Positions 11,346-22,309 of a stretch of DNA of 64,000 bases are shown here, one piece after another (the first letter of the stretch is position 1; each line of letters begins with the position of its first letter). The notes under the pieces were generated by a model, which ran no database searches, was not told where the DNA came from, and worked only from the letters and a program-made list of their open reading frames with translations. The stretch is taken from the NCBI RefSeq assembly GCF_007565055.1, contig NC_044554.1:15043921-15107920 (forward strand). Reading direction: 5' to 3'. Position numbers and translations under genes: made by a program. The DNA comes from Rhinopithecus roxellana (taxonomy: Eukaryota > Chordata > Mammalia > Primates > Cercopithecidae).

Positions 11346-12278
11346 CTCAGACCACACTTTAAATAGTGTTTATTTTAGTCAGGCAGCCTTAATGCATTCA
11401 GAATCCACATTTTGTATTCTTAAGTCTACAAACAGAGTAGGTGTTCGCACATCTAATTTAATATTCAGATATTGTGGAGTATACAATTTTTGCCTTTTGC
11501 TATAACTGTTATTAAAAGCTTATTTTCATGGATTGGATATTAATTTGTAATGAGTCCTTTAATTTCTGATAGTGACTGACTAGCACTATCAATTTTGCTT
11601 TAGTCAAAAGAGGTTGGAAGGCCATTGATAATGCTTCTTAAAAGATGATCCTGCAACATTATGTAAGAAATCTTTAATATTTCTGAGTTGAGACAAATGG
11701 TGTAGTTCAGCAGGAAAATAATCAGTGTGCATCAGACTGTTGATCTAATATGTGAATCATAAATCTCCAGACAATGAATGATGGTGCTTGTGAACATTTT
11801 CCCACAAGCTCATCAGATGTGTTTGTCATGGTACTGGAGAACCAAGTGGCAATTGGAGAACCTATTATGGCAATTGTGTATTACACAGGCACTGGAACCA
11901 CAATACACACTATTAAATTGCTTTAGGATAGAAGCAAGCTTCTCAGCATAGGAACATCAAGAAGTGGCCTGTCATCAGACTGTTCCATTTGTTTTAGTCC
12001 TAAGGTTTGATGCTTGAGGTTGTACTCATTTTCTTACTAGTAGTACGTGAAGGTAGGATTTGTACTGAGTGTTGGTTCCTGATATTTTTAGGAAAGTCTC
12101 ACTACTCTGTTATAAAAGACTTTGAGTTTGTTAAAAGAAAAAAGTAATGATAGATGAGCAGACCTTCAGCAAGACCGTTATTTTATTTAGTCTTTGGATT
12201 CTTTTAGACATATTCTAGCTGCTTCCATTTTATTTTCTAAGAAACCCAAAGACAACAAAACAACTAAAAGTGTTTTTC
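11346..12278. other. Unassigned AT-rich DNA
   Basis: No recognised repeat, RNA gene or open frame of note. Confidence 0.4.
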
Positions 12279-12280
12279 TA

Positions 12281-12624
12281 CATTTAACCCTCCATATCCA
12301 TGGATTCTGCATTCCTGGATTCAACCAACTTTAGATTGAAAATATTTGAGAAAATATTCCACAAAATTCTAAAAAACAAAACTAGGATTTGTTGCACGCT
12401 GAGTACCGCATTGAATACACACAAATGAAGTGACGTGTAGTTACTGTATTAGGTGTTATAAGTAATCTGAGAAATTTAAAGTATATAAGAGGATATGTGT
12501 ATGTTATATGCAAGTACCATGCCATTTTATAGAAGGGACTTGAGCATCTACAGATTTCGGTATTCACTGGGTGGGGGGCAACAGGTTCCTGGAACCATTC
12601 TCCATAGATACCAAGGGATGATTG
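12281..12624 (-). mobile_element. MER2-type (Tigger, TcMar) non-autonomous DNA transposon
   Basis: Ends are degenerate terminal inverted repeats: 'catttaaccctccatatcca' on the left, and on the right the complement of 'caatcatcccttggtatcta'. TA dinucleotides flank both (12279-12280 and 12625-12626), as expected for a pogo/Tc1-type insertion. Inside, 'gattcaaccaac' and 'gggacttgagcatctacaga' are standard MER2/Tigger1 phrases. At 344 bp it has no transposase. Confidence 0.82.
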
Positions 12625-12626
12625 TA

Positions 12627-13144
12627 TATATATTCAGAAAATAGAAACACATAGTTTAAACTTTTACTCCATTTTACACATGTTGTAGGTAATTAAAAGT
12701 ATTTTGAATGTGAATTTCATACTGTGGCAGTTGAAAGGTTAGGGTACCATTAAACTTATATAAATTATCTGCAGGTCCAGGAGCTACTAATATGTTTGAG
12801 CTATGCCCACTGCTTCCAATTTTACCCTAGTTCATCACAAGTTGTAGCACAATATGTCTTCTCAGGAAGTCTATGAAAATGCTGCTACCTCTGAGGATGG
12901 GTACAGGATATGTGACTATTTAAGAAGAAGGAGTTTTAGAAAAAGACGGATGTTTTGACTTGGTTTTCCTCTCAGTGAATTCTCTTAAATTAACCAGTTT
13001 ATAGATTTATGGATACAAATTTAATTTTTAATAAATTACACGTGCAAATTTTATTAATGAGAAAGTGAGGTGATTGAGGGAGGCGAGGTTAGCCACATGT
13101 AATGGACAAAGCAAGGACTTTTCATGTATATAATCTGTTTCTTA
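12627..13144. other. Unassigned DNA
   Basis: Nothing recognised. No frame above 60 codons. Confidence 0.4.
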
Positions 13145-13400
13145 GGGAAGCAGAATATAGTGGTTAAACATGTTGATTTAGAATCAAATTTCCTGGGTTC
13201 AAATTCCATCTTAGCTACCTGCTAGCTATGTAACTTTATGTCTCTGAGCTTCAGTTTCCTTATCTATAAAGAGAATAAAATAATATCATGTTTGTGAGCA
13301 TCAGCATTAGGCAAAACAATTAAAAATATATTATGTACCTCACAGAGTCATTGTGATGGATAATGAGATTGTGTCTATAAAGTATTTAGCCCATTTTCAA
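13145..13400 (+). mobile_element. MIR
   Basis: Core text 'atagtggttaaacatgttga', 'cctgggttcaaattccatct', then 'gagcttcagtttccttatct' follows the MIR consensus in order. About 45 bases around 13290-13335 break the 3' part. Confidence 0.82.
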
Positions 13401-14248
13401 AATTAAGGTCATTTGCATGTGCTAACATGAGCTTAACCAGGTGCTGTCCGAGGTCCTGAGGTGAGCTCTGAGTCCTAGACCATATGACACAATCCAAGAA
13501 ACCCAAACAGCTTGTACTGAGCGCTGTACAGGACACAGTCTAGCAAGCAGATAGTTTTCCATTCATTCAGCATATACATAGCCATTATTTTAACTAAATT
13601 AAATTTAGACCACTGACAAACTGCCTTACAAATGTTTTATGTTGGTATTAGCTACCACCAAAACAATTAACCACTTACATGGACAACTACTTTGACTTAG
13701 TTTGTACCCCCTCCCTCCATGAATTTTCTTAATTGACTAAACAATATCTTTTTGGATACGCCCAAATTTTAAAAACAAAATACATATGAGAATTTCATCA
13801 TTAATGAGTTTGTCCTCTAATGATATAACTTTATTGAAGAACCAAATCGCCAACTGATCCATTACCTTTATTCCTATTTACCATTGGTATAGATCACTAG
13901 CATAGCTGTTAGGTACAAGACACACACAAACAGAACCTTTATTATTATAAAATACACAAAAGCACTTTAGAATTTCAAGATATAGCTGCCATAAGTTTCT
14001 TTTGGTGGTGTGGGAATTAGGGCAAAAATATAAAATCTAACAACACTGTGTAAAATTATTTACACCATCATCTTATGCTAATAAGTTTTATCTGCTACAT
14101 TAAAAGTTAGGAAGATACAAAGTCAAGAGTTGAGCAGATCATGCTGAGGTCAGTAAACCAGAAAAAGGGATCCAAATAAGTCCTCAAATTAGGTAGTAGT
14201 GACTGAGGAATATGTAGCCAAAGTGTTGAGTTTAAGAATAAAATCTGG
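13401..14248. other. Unassigned DNA
   Basis: No family recognised. Moderately AT-rich, no frame of interest. Confidence 0.4.
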
Positions 14249-14560
14249 GGCCAGGCGCGGTGGCTCACTACTGTGATCCTAGCACTTTGGGAGGCTGAGG
14301 CAGGCAGATCATGAGGTCAGGAGATCCAGACCATCCTGGCTAACACGGTGAAACCCCGTCTCTACTAAAAATACAAAAAAATTAGCCGGGCGTGGTGGCG
14401 GGTGCCTATAGTCCCAGCTACTCAGGAGGCTGAGGCAGGAGGATGGCGTGAACCTGGGGGGCAGAGCCTGCAGTGAGCCAAGATCGCGCTACTACACTGC
14501 AGCCTGGGCAACAGAGTGAGACTCTATCTCAATTAAAAAAATAAATAAATAAAAAAGAAA
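14249..14560 (+). mobile_element. AluY-like
   Basis: Starts 'ggccaggcgcggtggctcac', has 'gagaccatcctggctaac'-type left arm and 'gatggcgtgaacctgggggg', ends in an (AAAT)n tail. The duplication 'aaaatctgg' appears at 14240-14248 and again after the tail. Young but with scattered changes. Confidence 0.92.
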
Positions 14561-14740
14561 ATCTGGGCAATAGAGACACAGAAAGAATAATAAAAATGAA
14601 AAGCATAAAAGCCAGGGAATGGGCAAAAGAAGGGCACTCAGGGAGAACAGAAGAGAAGGAAGCTTACTCCTGGGTTTTTAAGCTCCCTTTGATGGAGCAC
14701 ACAAATAAGATGACTCCATATAAGGAGCCAAGGGTGAAAC

Positions 14741-14885
14741 ACGCTGAGTAACCTGCCAATCATTTAATCTCTCTGAACATGAGTTGTTCTCACATGCCTA
14801 TAAGAATAATAAAGTGCAACTCATGTTAATACTAGAACCGTGAAATAACACATAAAGCACCTCATATTGTTTAGGACATAGTAGG
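14741..14885 (+). mobile_element. MIR 3' half
   Basis: 'catttaatctctctgaacat' followed by 'taagaataataaagtgcaac' and 'acataaagcacctcatattg' follows the 3' half of MIR, ending in 'acatagtaggtacttgata'. Confidence 0.6.
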
Positions 14886-16020
14886 TACTTGATACTCAAC
14901 ACTGGCTTCACATTTGAATCACAAAGGAATTCTTAGAACAAATGTTCTCTTTTAGGTTCGGGGTACATGTGCAGGTGTGTTACATAAGTAAATTGTGTGT
15001 CACGGGGGTTCGGTGTACAAATGATTTTACCATCCAGGTAATAAGCATAGTACCCAATAGGTAGTTTTTCGATCTTCACCCTCTTCCTTCCCTCCAACCT
15101 CAAGTAGGCCATGGTGTCTGTTGTTCCCTTCTTTGTGTCCATGTGTACTCAGTGTTTATCTCCTACTTATAAACGAGAACGTGTGGTATTTCACTTTCTC
15201 TTCCTGTGTTAGCTCACTTGGGATAATGGCCTTCAGCTCCATCCACATTGCTGCAAAGGGTATGATCTCATTCTCTTTTACGGCTGTGTAGTATTCCATG
15301 GTGTATATGTACCATATTTTGTTTAACTGGTCTGCTGTTGATGGGCATTTAGGCTGATTTCATGTCTTTGCCATTGTGAGTAGTGCTGTGATGAACATGT
15401 GTGTGCATGTGTCTCTATGGCAGAATGATTTATATTCCTTTGGCTATATACCTAATAAAGGCACTGCTGGGTCAAATGATAATTCTGCTTTGAGTTATGT
15501 GAGAAATCACCAAACTGCTTTCCACAATGGCTGAACTAATTTACATTCCCACCAGCAGTGTGTAAGCATTCTCTATAAGCATTCCCTTTTTTCCACAACC
15601 TCACCAGCATCTTTTATTTTTTGACTTTTTAATAACAGCATTCTGACTTGTGTGAGATGGTATCTCATCGTGGTTTTTATTCGCACTTCTGTAATGATTA
15701 GTGATATTGAGCATTTTTTTCATATGCTTGTTGGCCATGTGTATGCCTTCTTTTGAAGTGTCTGTTCATGTCTTTTGCTCCTTTTAATGGGGTTGTTTTT
15801 TGCCTGTTGATTCAAGTTCCTTATAGATTCTGGATGTTAGACCTTTGTTGGATGCATAGTTGACAAATATTTTCTCCCATTCTCTAGGTTGTCAAAACAT
15901 ATTTTTGCTGGGCTTCACATAGACCCAATTAAATAAAAACTTCTAGGAGGAATTCAGGAGTTGAATATAGTAAAATCTCTCCTGATACACATAATGTGCA
16001 GCCAGTGTTAAAACCCACTA
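14886..16020. mobile_element. MER5-type (hAT-Charlie) element split by an L1
   Basis: Left part (14886-14945): 'ctcaacactggcttcacatt' and 'gaatcac'. Right part (15896-16020): 'acccaattaaataaaaactt', then 'aatgtgcagccagtgttaaa'. Joined, the two give one MER5B-like element of about 180 bp with matching terminal inverted repeats. The L1 at 14948-15893 sits at the break. Non-autonomous, no coding capacity. Confidence 0.7.
14948..15893 (-). mobile_element. Primate L1 3' end, 5'-truncated
   Basis: Antisense L1 starting at the 3' UTR ('tttaggttcggggtacatgt') and running through 'gtagtattccatggtgtata' and 'ttccacaatggctgaactaa' into ORF2 C-terminal text, stopping at 'ctctaggttgtc'. About 945 bp of a 6-kb element, the normal outcome of incomplete reverse transcription. 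Relatively low divergence places it in the primate L1P group. Frames inside are broken ORF2. Confidence 0.92.
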
Positions 16021-16259
16021 AATTAGATCAATATCTAATGCCTTGTCTCCCTTTCCACTTCCCAAAATTAGAATCTGTTTAATCTCATCTGCACATGTAC
16101 CCTGAACCTAATCTGTTTAATAGGCATCCCAACCATGTTATATTCATGTATTAACTTGAATTATGATTGGAATATGATTTCCAACAGATTGATATGCTGT
16201 CATCTGTTAAACTATGCTTAATAATTAAAATCTTCCTGATATATTATGTAGTATATAAC

Positions 16260-16412
16260 ATTTTTTACTCCTTGTCTACCTTTCTTATGTGAATATAAAC
16301 TCCATAGGGTGAGGTATTGTCTCTTGCTCACCCCTTATTCCCAGAGCCTGGAACTGTGCATGGCATATACAAGACATTCAATACGTTTGTTGAATGAACA
16401 AACAAATGAACA
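16260..16412 (+). mobile_element. L2 3' end
   Basis: 'ataaactccatagggtgagg' leads to 'gcatggcatatacaagacat' and the hallmark end 'tttgttgaatgaacaaacaa'. Confidence 0.75.
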
Positions 16413-16589
16413 ACTTTGTAACCGAGAAGATGGCCACTTTCATATTGTAATTTTAAATGCTCTCTGCTTAAAATAATGTTGCCCCAATAAATCAATGTCT
16501 GCATCAAGTAAAATATGAATGATACAGAAACAGCTGGATTGGTTAAAGAAAACAAAATGTAAAAAGAAAAAGTATGAATGGAATTCATA

Positions 16590-17545
16590 ATTGTATGCCA
16601 GCATATTAAATAATTTAAGTGAAACAGACAAATTCCTAGAAAAACACAAATTATCAAAAGTGACTCAAGAAGAATAAGAAAATCTGAAGAAGCATATAAC
16701 AAGACATTGAATTAATAATTTTAAAACTTCCCACAAAGAAAATCCAAGGCCTAGATGGCTTCCCAGATCAATTCTACCAAACCTTTAAAAAAGAATTAAC
16801 ATCAACCTTTCACAAACTCTTCCACAAAGTAGGACAAGGCAATGTCCTAACTTATTCTATGAAGCCAGTATTATCCTAATAGCAAAACCAGACCATAAAT
16901 TATGAAAAGAAAACTAAAGACCAGTAACTCTTAGAAATATAGATCTAAGAATCCTTAACAATTACTGGGAAATCAAATCCATGTAAAGATATTATACAAT
17001 ATGACCAAGTGGGATGCATCCCAGGAATACAAGCTAATTGTATTAGTCCATTCTCACACTGCTATAAAGATATTACCTCAGTCTACGTAATTTATAAAGG
17101 AAAGAGGTTTGACTCACAGTTCCACATGGCTGAGGAGGCCTCAGGAAACTTAACAATCATGGTGGAAGGCAAAGGGGAAGCAAAGCCATTTTTCACATGG
17201 TGGCAGGAGAGAGAAGTGCAAGCAGGGGAAATGCCAGACGCTTATAGAACCATCAAATCTTGTGAAAACTAACTGACTATCATGAGAATAGCTTGGGGGA
17301 ACCGTCCCCATGATCCAATCACCCCCCAACCTGGTCCATCCCTCAACATGTGTGGATTATGGGGATTACAATTCAAGATGAGATTTGGGTGGGAACACAT
17401 AGCCAAACCATATCACTGGTTAAATCTATAAAAATCAATTAATATAGTATACTATATTATAGACTAAAGAAGAAAAAGCGCATGATCATCCTAATGGATA
17501 CAGAAACAGCATTTGACAAATTCCAGCACCTTTTCATGAAACATA
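16590..17545 (+). mobile_element. L1 ORF2 (reverse transcriptase region) fragment, split by THE1
   Basis: Sense L1M/L1P-like ORF2: 'gacaaattcctagaaaaaca' (16627), 'ctagatggcttcccagatca' (16752), 'aaagtaggacaaggcaatgt' and 'gcatcccaggaat'. After the THE1 LTR it resumes with 'atgatcatcctaatggatac' (17482) and 'agcatttgacaaattcc'. These are the template-contact and catalytic blocks of the reverse transcriptase, now full of stops. Confidence 0.82.
17039..17415 (-). mobile_element. THE1 LTR (solo)
   Basis: Antisense THE1: starts 'tgtattagtccattctcaca', has 'atttataaaggaaagaggtt' and 'ggaggcctcaggaaactta', ends 'aaaccatatca'. 377 bp, near the family's usual length. It interrupts L1 ORF2 text. The 5-bp flanks (ctaat / ctggt) agree at three of five positions only. 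Confidence 0.92.
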
Positions 17546-17590
17546 CACACGCATGCACACACACACACACACACCACATACACACATAAC
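17543..17590. repeat. (CA)n microsatellite, imperfect
   Basis: CA runs broken by CG and CATA, starting at the end of the L1 fragment. Confidence 0.85.
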
Positions 17591-18744
17591 ATTTCCACAT
17601 ACTAGGGGTTCAGTTGTACCAGCTGCTTTATGAGGCATTCCTTGCTTATACCGGTAAATAAATACATTCAGGGTGAAGATGAGCATGATACCAAATTGGA
17701 GGAATGGAAAGGAATGGATTCAGCGTTAATATCTTTACTGATAGAAAAACAAAAAATATTCAATAATTTTACAAATATGCCTAAATGCCAGCACTCTTTG
17801 ATACACATCCCAGGGAAACCTAAAATGCTAAGGGTTCATGAGTCTGGCATGATTTGCTGCTCCAAATAGAATAAATCTCCTGAAATTTGCTACAGCCATC
17901 TAGTGGGAATTGTGCAACAATAAGACCTACAATCACTGAAACCTAAATTCCTCCCTGAAGAAAAGAAAGAAGGAAGGAAGAAAGGGAGGAAAAAAAGGAA
18001 GAAGTGCCCTCAGACTTCAGAATTTGCACAATTGCTCGTTCCCAAACTATTCAGACATTCCAAAGATTCAAGTATGTTGAAGAACCAAACTCATATCTAG
18101 TTTTATGTGAAAAAAAGGAACGCTTTATGGGGTAAAATGACTCCAGTGCTAAAACAATTTAGCATTAGAAAAGAGTAGGGTTTTTCACTGTTATTATTTT
18201 AATGCCCAGAAATATGCTTTGTTTGGAGTATATTGCAGGACAAATACGTCTTTCGAGTGTTAGATTTCCAGTGTCTGCATCTTTTCCCAGTCCCTTACCT
18301 GTGATTATATGAAACTTTTATGACTACTCGCAGAGAAAAACCAGAAACACAAAGTTGCAGGGGATGGCGGGGGGAAGCTCAGTAAATAACAAATCAGCAA
18401 TTTAAGCTCAGCTGAGGAATTCAGCTCTCAGACCCCAGACTGCTGAAGAGGCTGGATTCAAGTGTCATTGACACTGGTGAGTCAGAAAGATGAGCGTTAA
18501 GCTCCCTCATGTCTTACCACTAGTGGCGCTAATCCTTCTTCAATGACTAACCAAATTATAGACTCTCACATCAATCGTTTAATGTATTTGACTGTTTCGT
18601 TACCTGCAAATTAATCTAACATTGCACCCCCTTTAAATACAATATTGCTAATAAAAATTATTAGAAAAGCAAATGACAGGTATAAATTGTGAGTTAAATT
18701 GCCTGTAATAAAGATGGCATATGGAGGATTGCTTTGATCTCCGT
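17591..18744. other. Unassigned DNA with a purine tract
   Basis: No recognised family. Contains the purine tract at 17957-18005 and a 79-codon frame at 17630-17869 without motifs. Confidence 0.4.
17957..18005. repeat. Polypurine tract (GAAA/GGAA units)
   Basis: Nearly unbroken A/G over about 49 bases, with GAAA and GGAA units. Confidence 0.85.
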
Positions 18745-18861
18745 GTAACAACAATAACCGACATTTGTGGAGGGTTTTACTGTGTACCAGGAGTTGTTTC
18801 AAATACCTTTCTTTCTTAACCACTTATTTAATCCTTTTAGAAACCCCATGAGTTCAGTATT
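18745..18861 (-). mobile_element. MIR fragment
   Basis: Antisense MIR: 'taaccgacatttgtggaggg', 'tactgtgtaccaggagttgt', then 'cacttatttaatccttttag'. It stops where a sense MIR-like piece begins. Confidence 0.65.
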
Positions 18862-18960
18862 TCATCTATAAAATGCAGAGAATAATAATTCTACATCACA
18901 GAATTGGAACAATCCAGGCGTAGAGGAAGTATTCAATAATTGTTAGCTTTTATTATTCAG
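18862..18960 (+). mobile_element. MIR-like 3' fragment, opposite orientation to the previous one
   Basis: 'ttcatctataaaatgcagag' with 'aataataattctacatcaca' and a tail 'gtattcaataattgttagc' reads as the sense 3' half of MIR. Confidence 0.5.
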
Positions 18961-19289
18961 TTTACAATCTCCTACTTTTTGCTCCTTTAAAATTAAAGCA
19001 GTTGCTTTTCTTTGGTTTCCTGGCTCCTTGTTCCTTCTCCATAATGTCACAGATGTCACATATAGTCATATATACAGATTCTTCCCTTGCTTTAGAATAT
19101 GATTTTTAAAACCTAGAAGTTTGAATGCATGTAGAACAACAAAGTGCATCCTTACTTGCTGTCTTCTCTCCTCTCCTATCTTTATATTCCCATTTTGCTG
19201 AGGTTTATGTTATGTTTACCTAAATAATAGTCCTGATATTTGAATTGTACATTTAAATTTACAAAGTATTTTACATGTGCTCTCTCTTT

Positions 19290-19545
19290 ATAGCAGAGTG
19301 GTTGTTAGAGTTGAGCGTTAGAGTGAGTCGAGCTTTGGAGTGGTCTTTAGGCTTGAGTCTTGGCTCAGCGTTTTCTGGTTGTGAATTTGAAGTGATTTGC
19401 TGACCTCAGGCTAAGTTTTCTTATGTGTAACATGAAATTAATAAAAACATTTATCTTCTGGATTTATTTTTAGATGATGTAATACACAGAAAGGGTTTAG
19501 CATAGTCTCTAGCACAATGGAAAGTAAACATAGTAAGTGTTGGTG
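19290..19545 (+). mobile_element. MIR
   Basis: 'gcttgagtcttggctcagcg' (19352), 'ttttcttatgtgtaacatga' and 'gtttagcatagtctctagca' match MIR from core to 3' end. Confidence 0.75.
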
Positions 19546-19589
19546 GAGATCGCCATTTGCAGTGATGGTAGTGGTTGACTTTCCAACAC

Positions 19590-20010
19590 CTATTCCAGCC
19601 TGTAGAGTAAGTCCAAGCTAGTCACAGTTACACACTTCCCCTTATGGTAGCTAATTAAGGATTAGCAATGTTGCTCAGTTCTAGACAGTATGGCAGGAAG
19701 AGAAGTATTCTGGGGAGTTTCTCAGAAATGTTTTCTTACTCCTAAAACAGAGGTTTAAGAAAGGGCTGGTCCCTCTTCTTCCTTTGGACATTGCCATACC
19801 TGGATGTGATAGTGGAAACAGCTGAAGCTGCCTTGCTGCCAGGCTGTGGATAAAGCTGATACACAAAGGACCAAGGGGAGCTGGAACCCTGACCTGAGCT
19901 GCTGAGTTTGGAGCCACTCTACCTCTGGGCTCCCAGTTATATTTTCTTACTGTTTAAGCCACTCTAAATTGGAGTTTTCTCTCACTTGCAGCCAAAACAC
20001 ACTCTGATAC
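19590..20010 (+). mobile_element. Unassigned LTR-like repeat
   Basis: Ends with 'ctgtttaagccactctaaat', 'ctctcacttgcagccaaaac' and 'ctgatac', the 3' signature of a common mammalian LTR-like repeat. The body ('gctgaagctgccttgctgcc') fits loosely. Family not named. Similar copies are suspected at 39470 and 53750. Confidence 0.4.
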
Positions 20011-20029
20011 AAAAGGTTGATAATTATAA

Positions 20030-20620
20030 CAATCAGTACAGAATATAAGAAAGACTGACAGGGTTTTATATTTCTCTACAAATGAATTATTTAATACAAG
20101 TATTCACAAAGGAGATAATCAAGTCCACATAACCCATTTAAAACTGCCACATTCTAAGTTTTATGTGTGGCAAGTTGATTTCAGAATCTCTTGGGCTTCA
20201 TATTTCAGCTAAATATGCTACAGAGAGAGGTGGGAAAAATATTATGATCCATGAGGCCTGGCTTGTATCTACTCTTGCCATATTCTGATAAAGCTGGGGT
20301 TGTCTTATAGGACTGTAGAAAGTGATGATCAACTAATGATTTTCAAGCACCCCTTTGACCTTTTTTATTATCATTCCCTTCTAGCGTTCTCATAAACATT
20401 TGCTTTGATCGCAGATGATCAAATACCCAACGTATTTTCAGGCAAGCAATCTGTCTCTGGTCCAAGAATATTTTATCAACATGATTTGTGTTTGATCTTA
20501 CATTTAAGTTGATGTTTTAAAATAAAATGACCACTATTCATTAGACCAGATGATCTTTCTTTTGCTTTTCACAACCAGTACTGAAGATCTGTGCAAAACT
20601 TTTATGACCTTCCTTTTCTT
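20030..20620. other. Unassigned DNA
   Basis: Nothing recognised. Confidence 0.4.
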
Positions 20621-20624
20621 AAGA

Positions 20625-20800
20625 CAGTAGTCCTCAAATTTAGGGTGTGACACAATTTCCCATATAACTTGTTAAAACATAGATTGTTGGAAAACTTTCA
20701 GTTTGGAGTGATACCTTTAGAAATCTTGCATTTCTCAGATTTTCTGGTGATGTTCATGTTCTTTTTCCAAGGACCAGTGTCATAACACAACTTTCCAATC
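20625..20800. mobile_element. MER5A-like (hAT-Charlie) fragment
   Basis: 'agtagtcctcaaatttaggg', 'acttgttaaaacatagattg', 'cttgcatttctcagattttc' and 'ccaaggaccagtgtcat' follow MER5A in order, including the two inverted ends. Confidence 0.6.
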
Positions 20801-21403
20801 ACCCTAATTTAACTGTAATACTTTGAGTGTTTAGAAGTGAATAAAGCCCACAATATGAAATATTCTCAGATTTTTCTTTTCTCATAAGTCAGCATGAAAT
20901 TTATAATGACTTAGGTAGTAATTCACTTATTAAAAATACATATTATGTATATTTGAGACTTGTAAACTGATGTTAGGGTATGCTTATGGATAGTAAAATG
21001 AATACAATAGTGAAGCAAATTAATGTATCTATCATCTCACATAGTTTTGTGACAAGAGCAGACAAAATTTACTTATTTAACACAAATCCCTGATACAATT
21101 TTATTAACTATAATCCTCATATTGTACCTTAGCTCTCTTGGTTTGTTCAGTCTACATATCTTCTGCTTTGTATACTTTGACCTACATCTCCCATTTCCTC
21201 TCTCTCACCCTGCCCCTGGTAACTACTGTTTTATTCTTTACCTCTTTATATTTGACCACTTTCTTTTTAGATTGCACATATACGTGAGATACAATTTTTT
21301 AATTCTGTGTCTGGCTTATTTCATTTAGCATAACATCCTTCAGGTCCATCTATGTTGTGGCAAATGACAGGATCTCATGCTTTTATAAGACTTAATAATA
21401 TTC

Positions 21404-21448
21404 CTGTGTGTGTGTGTGTGTGTGCGTGCGCGCGCACACGCGTGTGTC
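21404..21448. repeat. (TG)n(CG)n(CA)n alternating purine-pyrimidine tract
   Basis: About 45 bases of strict alternation: TG repeats, then GCGCGCGCACACGCG, then TG. It lies inside the L1M where the target would read 'attccattgtgtatata', so it probably expanded from that text. Confidence 0.9.
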
Positions 21449-21462
21449 TTTTGTAAATCCTT

Positions 21463-21755
21463 AAAAATTTTGAGACAGGCTCTCAACTCTGTCACCCAAG
21501 CTGGAGTGCAGTAGTGTGATCACGGCTCACTGCAGCCTCAACCTCTTAGGTTCAAGTGATTCTCCCACCTCAGCCTTCTCAAGTAGCAGGAACTACAGAT
21601 GCATGCCATCATGCCTGGCTAATTTTTTTAGTTTTTGTAGCAACAGGGTCTTGTTATATTGCCCAGGTTGGTCTCAAACCCTTGGGCTCAAGTGATCTTT
21701 CTGCCTTGGCCTCCCAAACTGCTGGGATTACAGGCCTGAGCCACCATACCAGGCC
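21463..21755 (-). mobile_element. AluJ inside L1M
   Basis: Antisense Alu from 'ttgagacaggctctcaactc' to 'accataccaggcc'. Diverged, AluJ-like. L1M text continues on both sides. Confidence 0.9.
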
Positions 21756-21916
21756 ATATTTTAAATTTATTTAGGAACGTCTATACTGTTTTCTATAATG
21801 CCTGCACCAGTCTACATTGTCACCAACAGTATACTAGGGTTCCCTTTTCTCCACACACTTGCCAACATTTATCTCTTGTCTTTTTGATCACTGATTGTTG
21901 ATTTGATTCTGGTTTT

Positions 21917-22218
21917 GTTTGTTTTTTTTCTTTTTTGAGGTGGAGTCTCCCTCTATTGCCCAGGATGGAGTACAGTGGCGCAATCTCAGCTCGCTGCAAC
22001 CTCTGCCTCCTGAGTTCAAGCAATTCTCCTGCCTCAGCCTCCTGATTAGCTGGGACTACAGGCGTGCGCCACCATGCCTGGCTAGTGTTTTTGTATTTTT
22101 AGTAGAGATGGAGTTTCACCATATTGGCCAGGCTGACCTTGAGCTCCGGACCTCATGATCAGCCCACCTCAGCCTTCCAAAGTGCTGGGATTATAGGTGT
22201 GAGCCACCGTGCCAGGCC
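21917..22218 (-). mobile_element. AluS
   Basis: Antisense Alu from a T-rich tail and 'gaggtggagtctccctctat' to 'accgtgccaggcc'. A 15-bp duplication with two mismatches ('tttgattctggtttt' and 'tttgatgctgttttt') flanks it at 21902-21916 and 22219-22233. Confidence 0.92.
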
Positions 22219-22309
22219 TTTGATGCTGTTTTTTATCTACAGCTAAGAAAAGCCTCTGACTTTAATATGGTTGTTCAAGGTTCTTTTTCTGCTCTTTTTT
22301 TTTTTTTTT

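Larger units (their letters stand above)
20930..21912 (-). mobile_element. L1M 3' end, interrupted by an Alu
   Basis: Antisense L1M: 'aaattaatgtatctatcatc' (21019), 'ctaactactgttttattctt'-type text at about 21220, 'tggcttatttcatttagcat' and 'gcaaatgacaggatctcatg' (21361). After the Alu (21463-21755) it resumes with 'tactgttttctataatgcct' and 'ctagggttcccttttctcca'. Old, no open frame. Confidence 0.8.
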
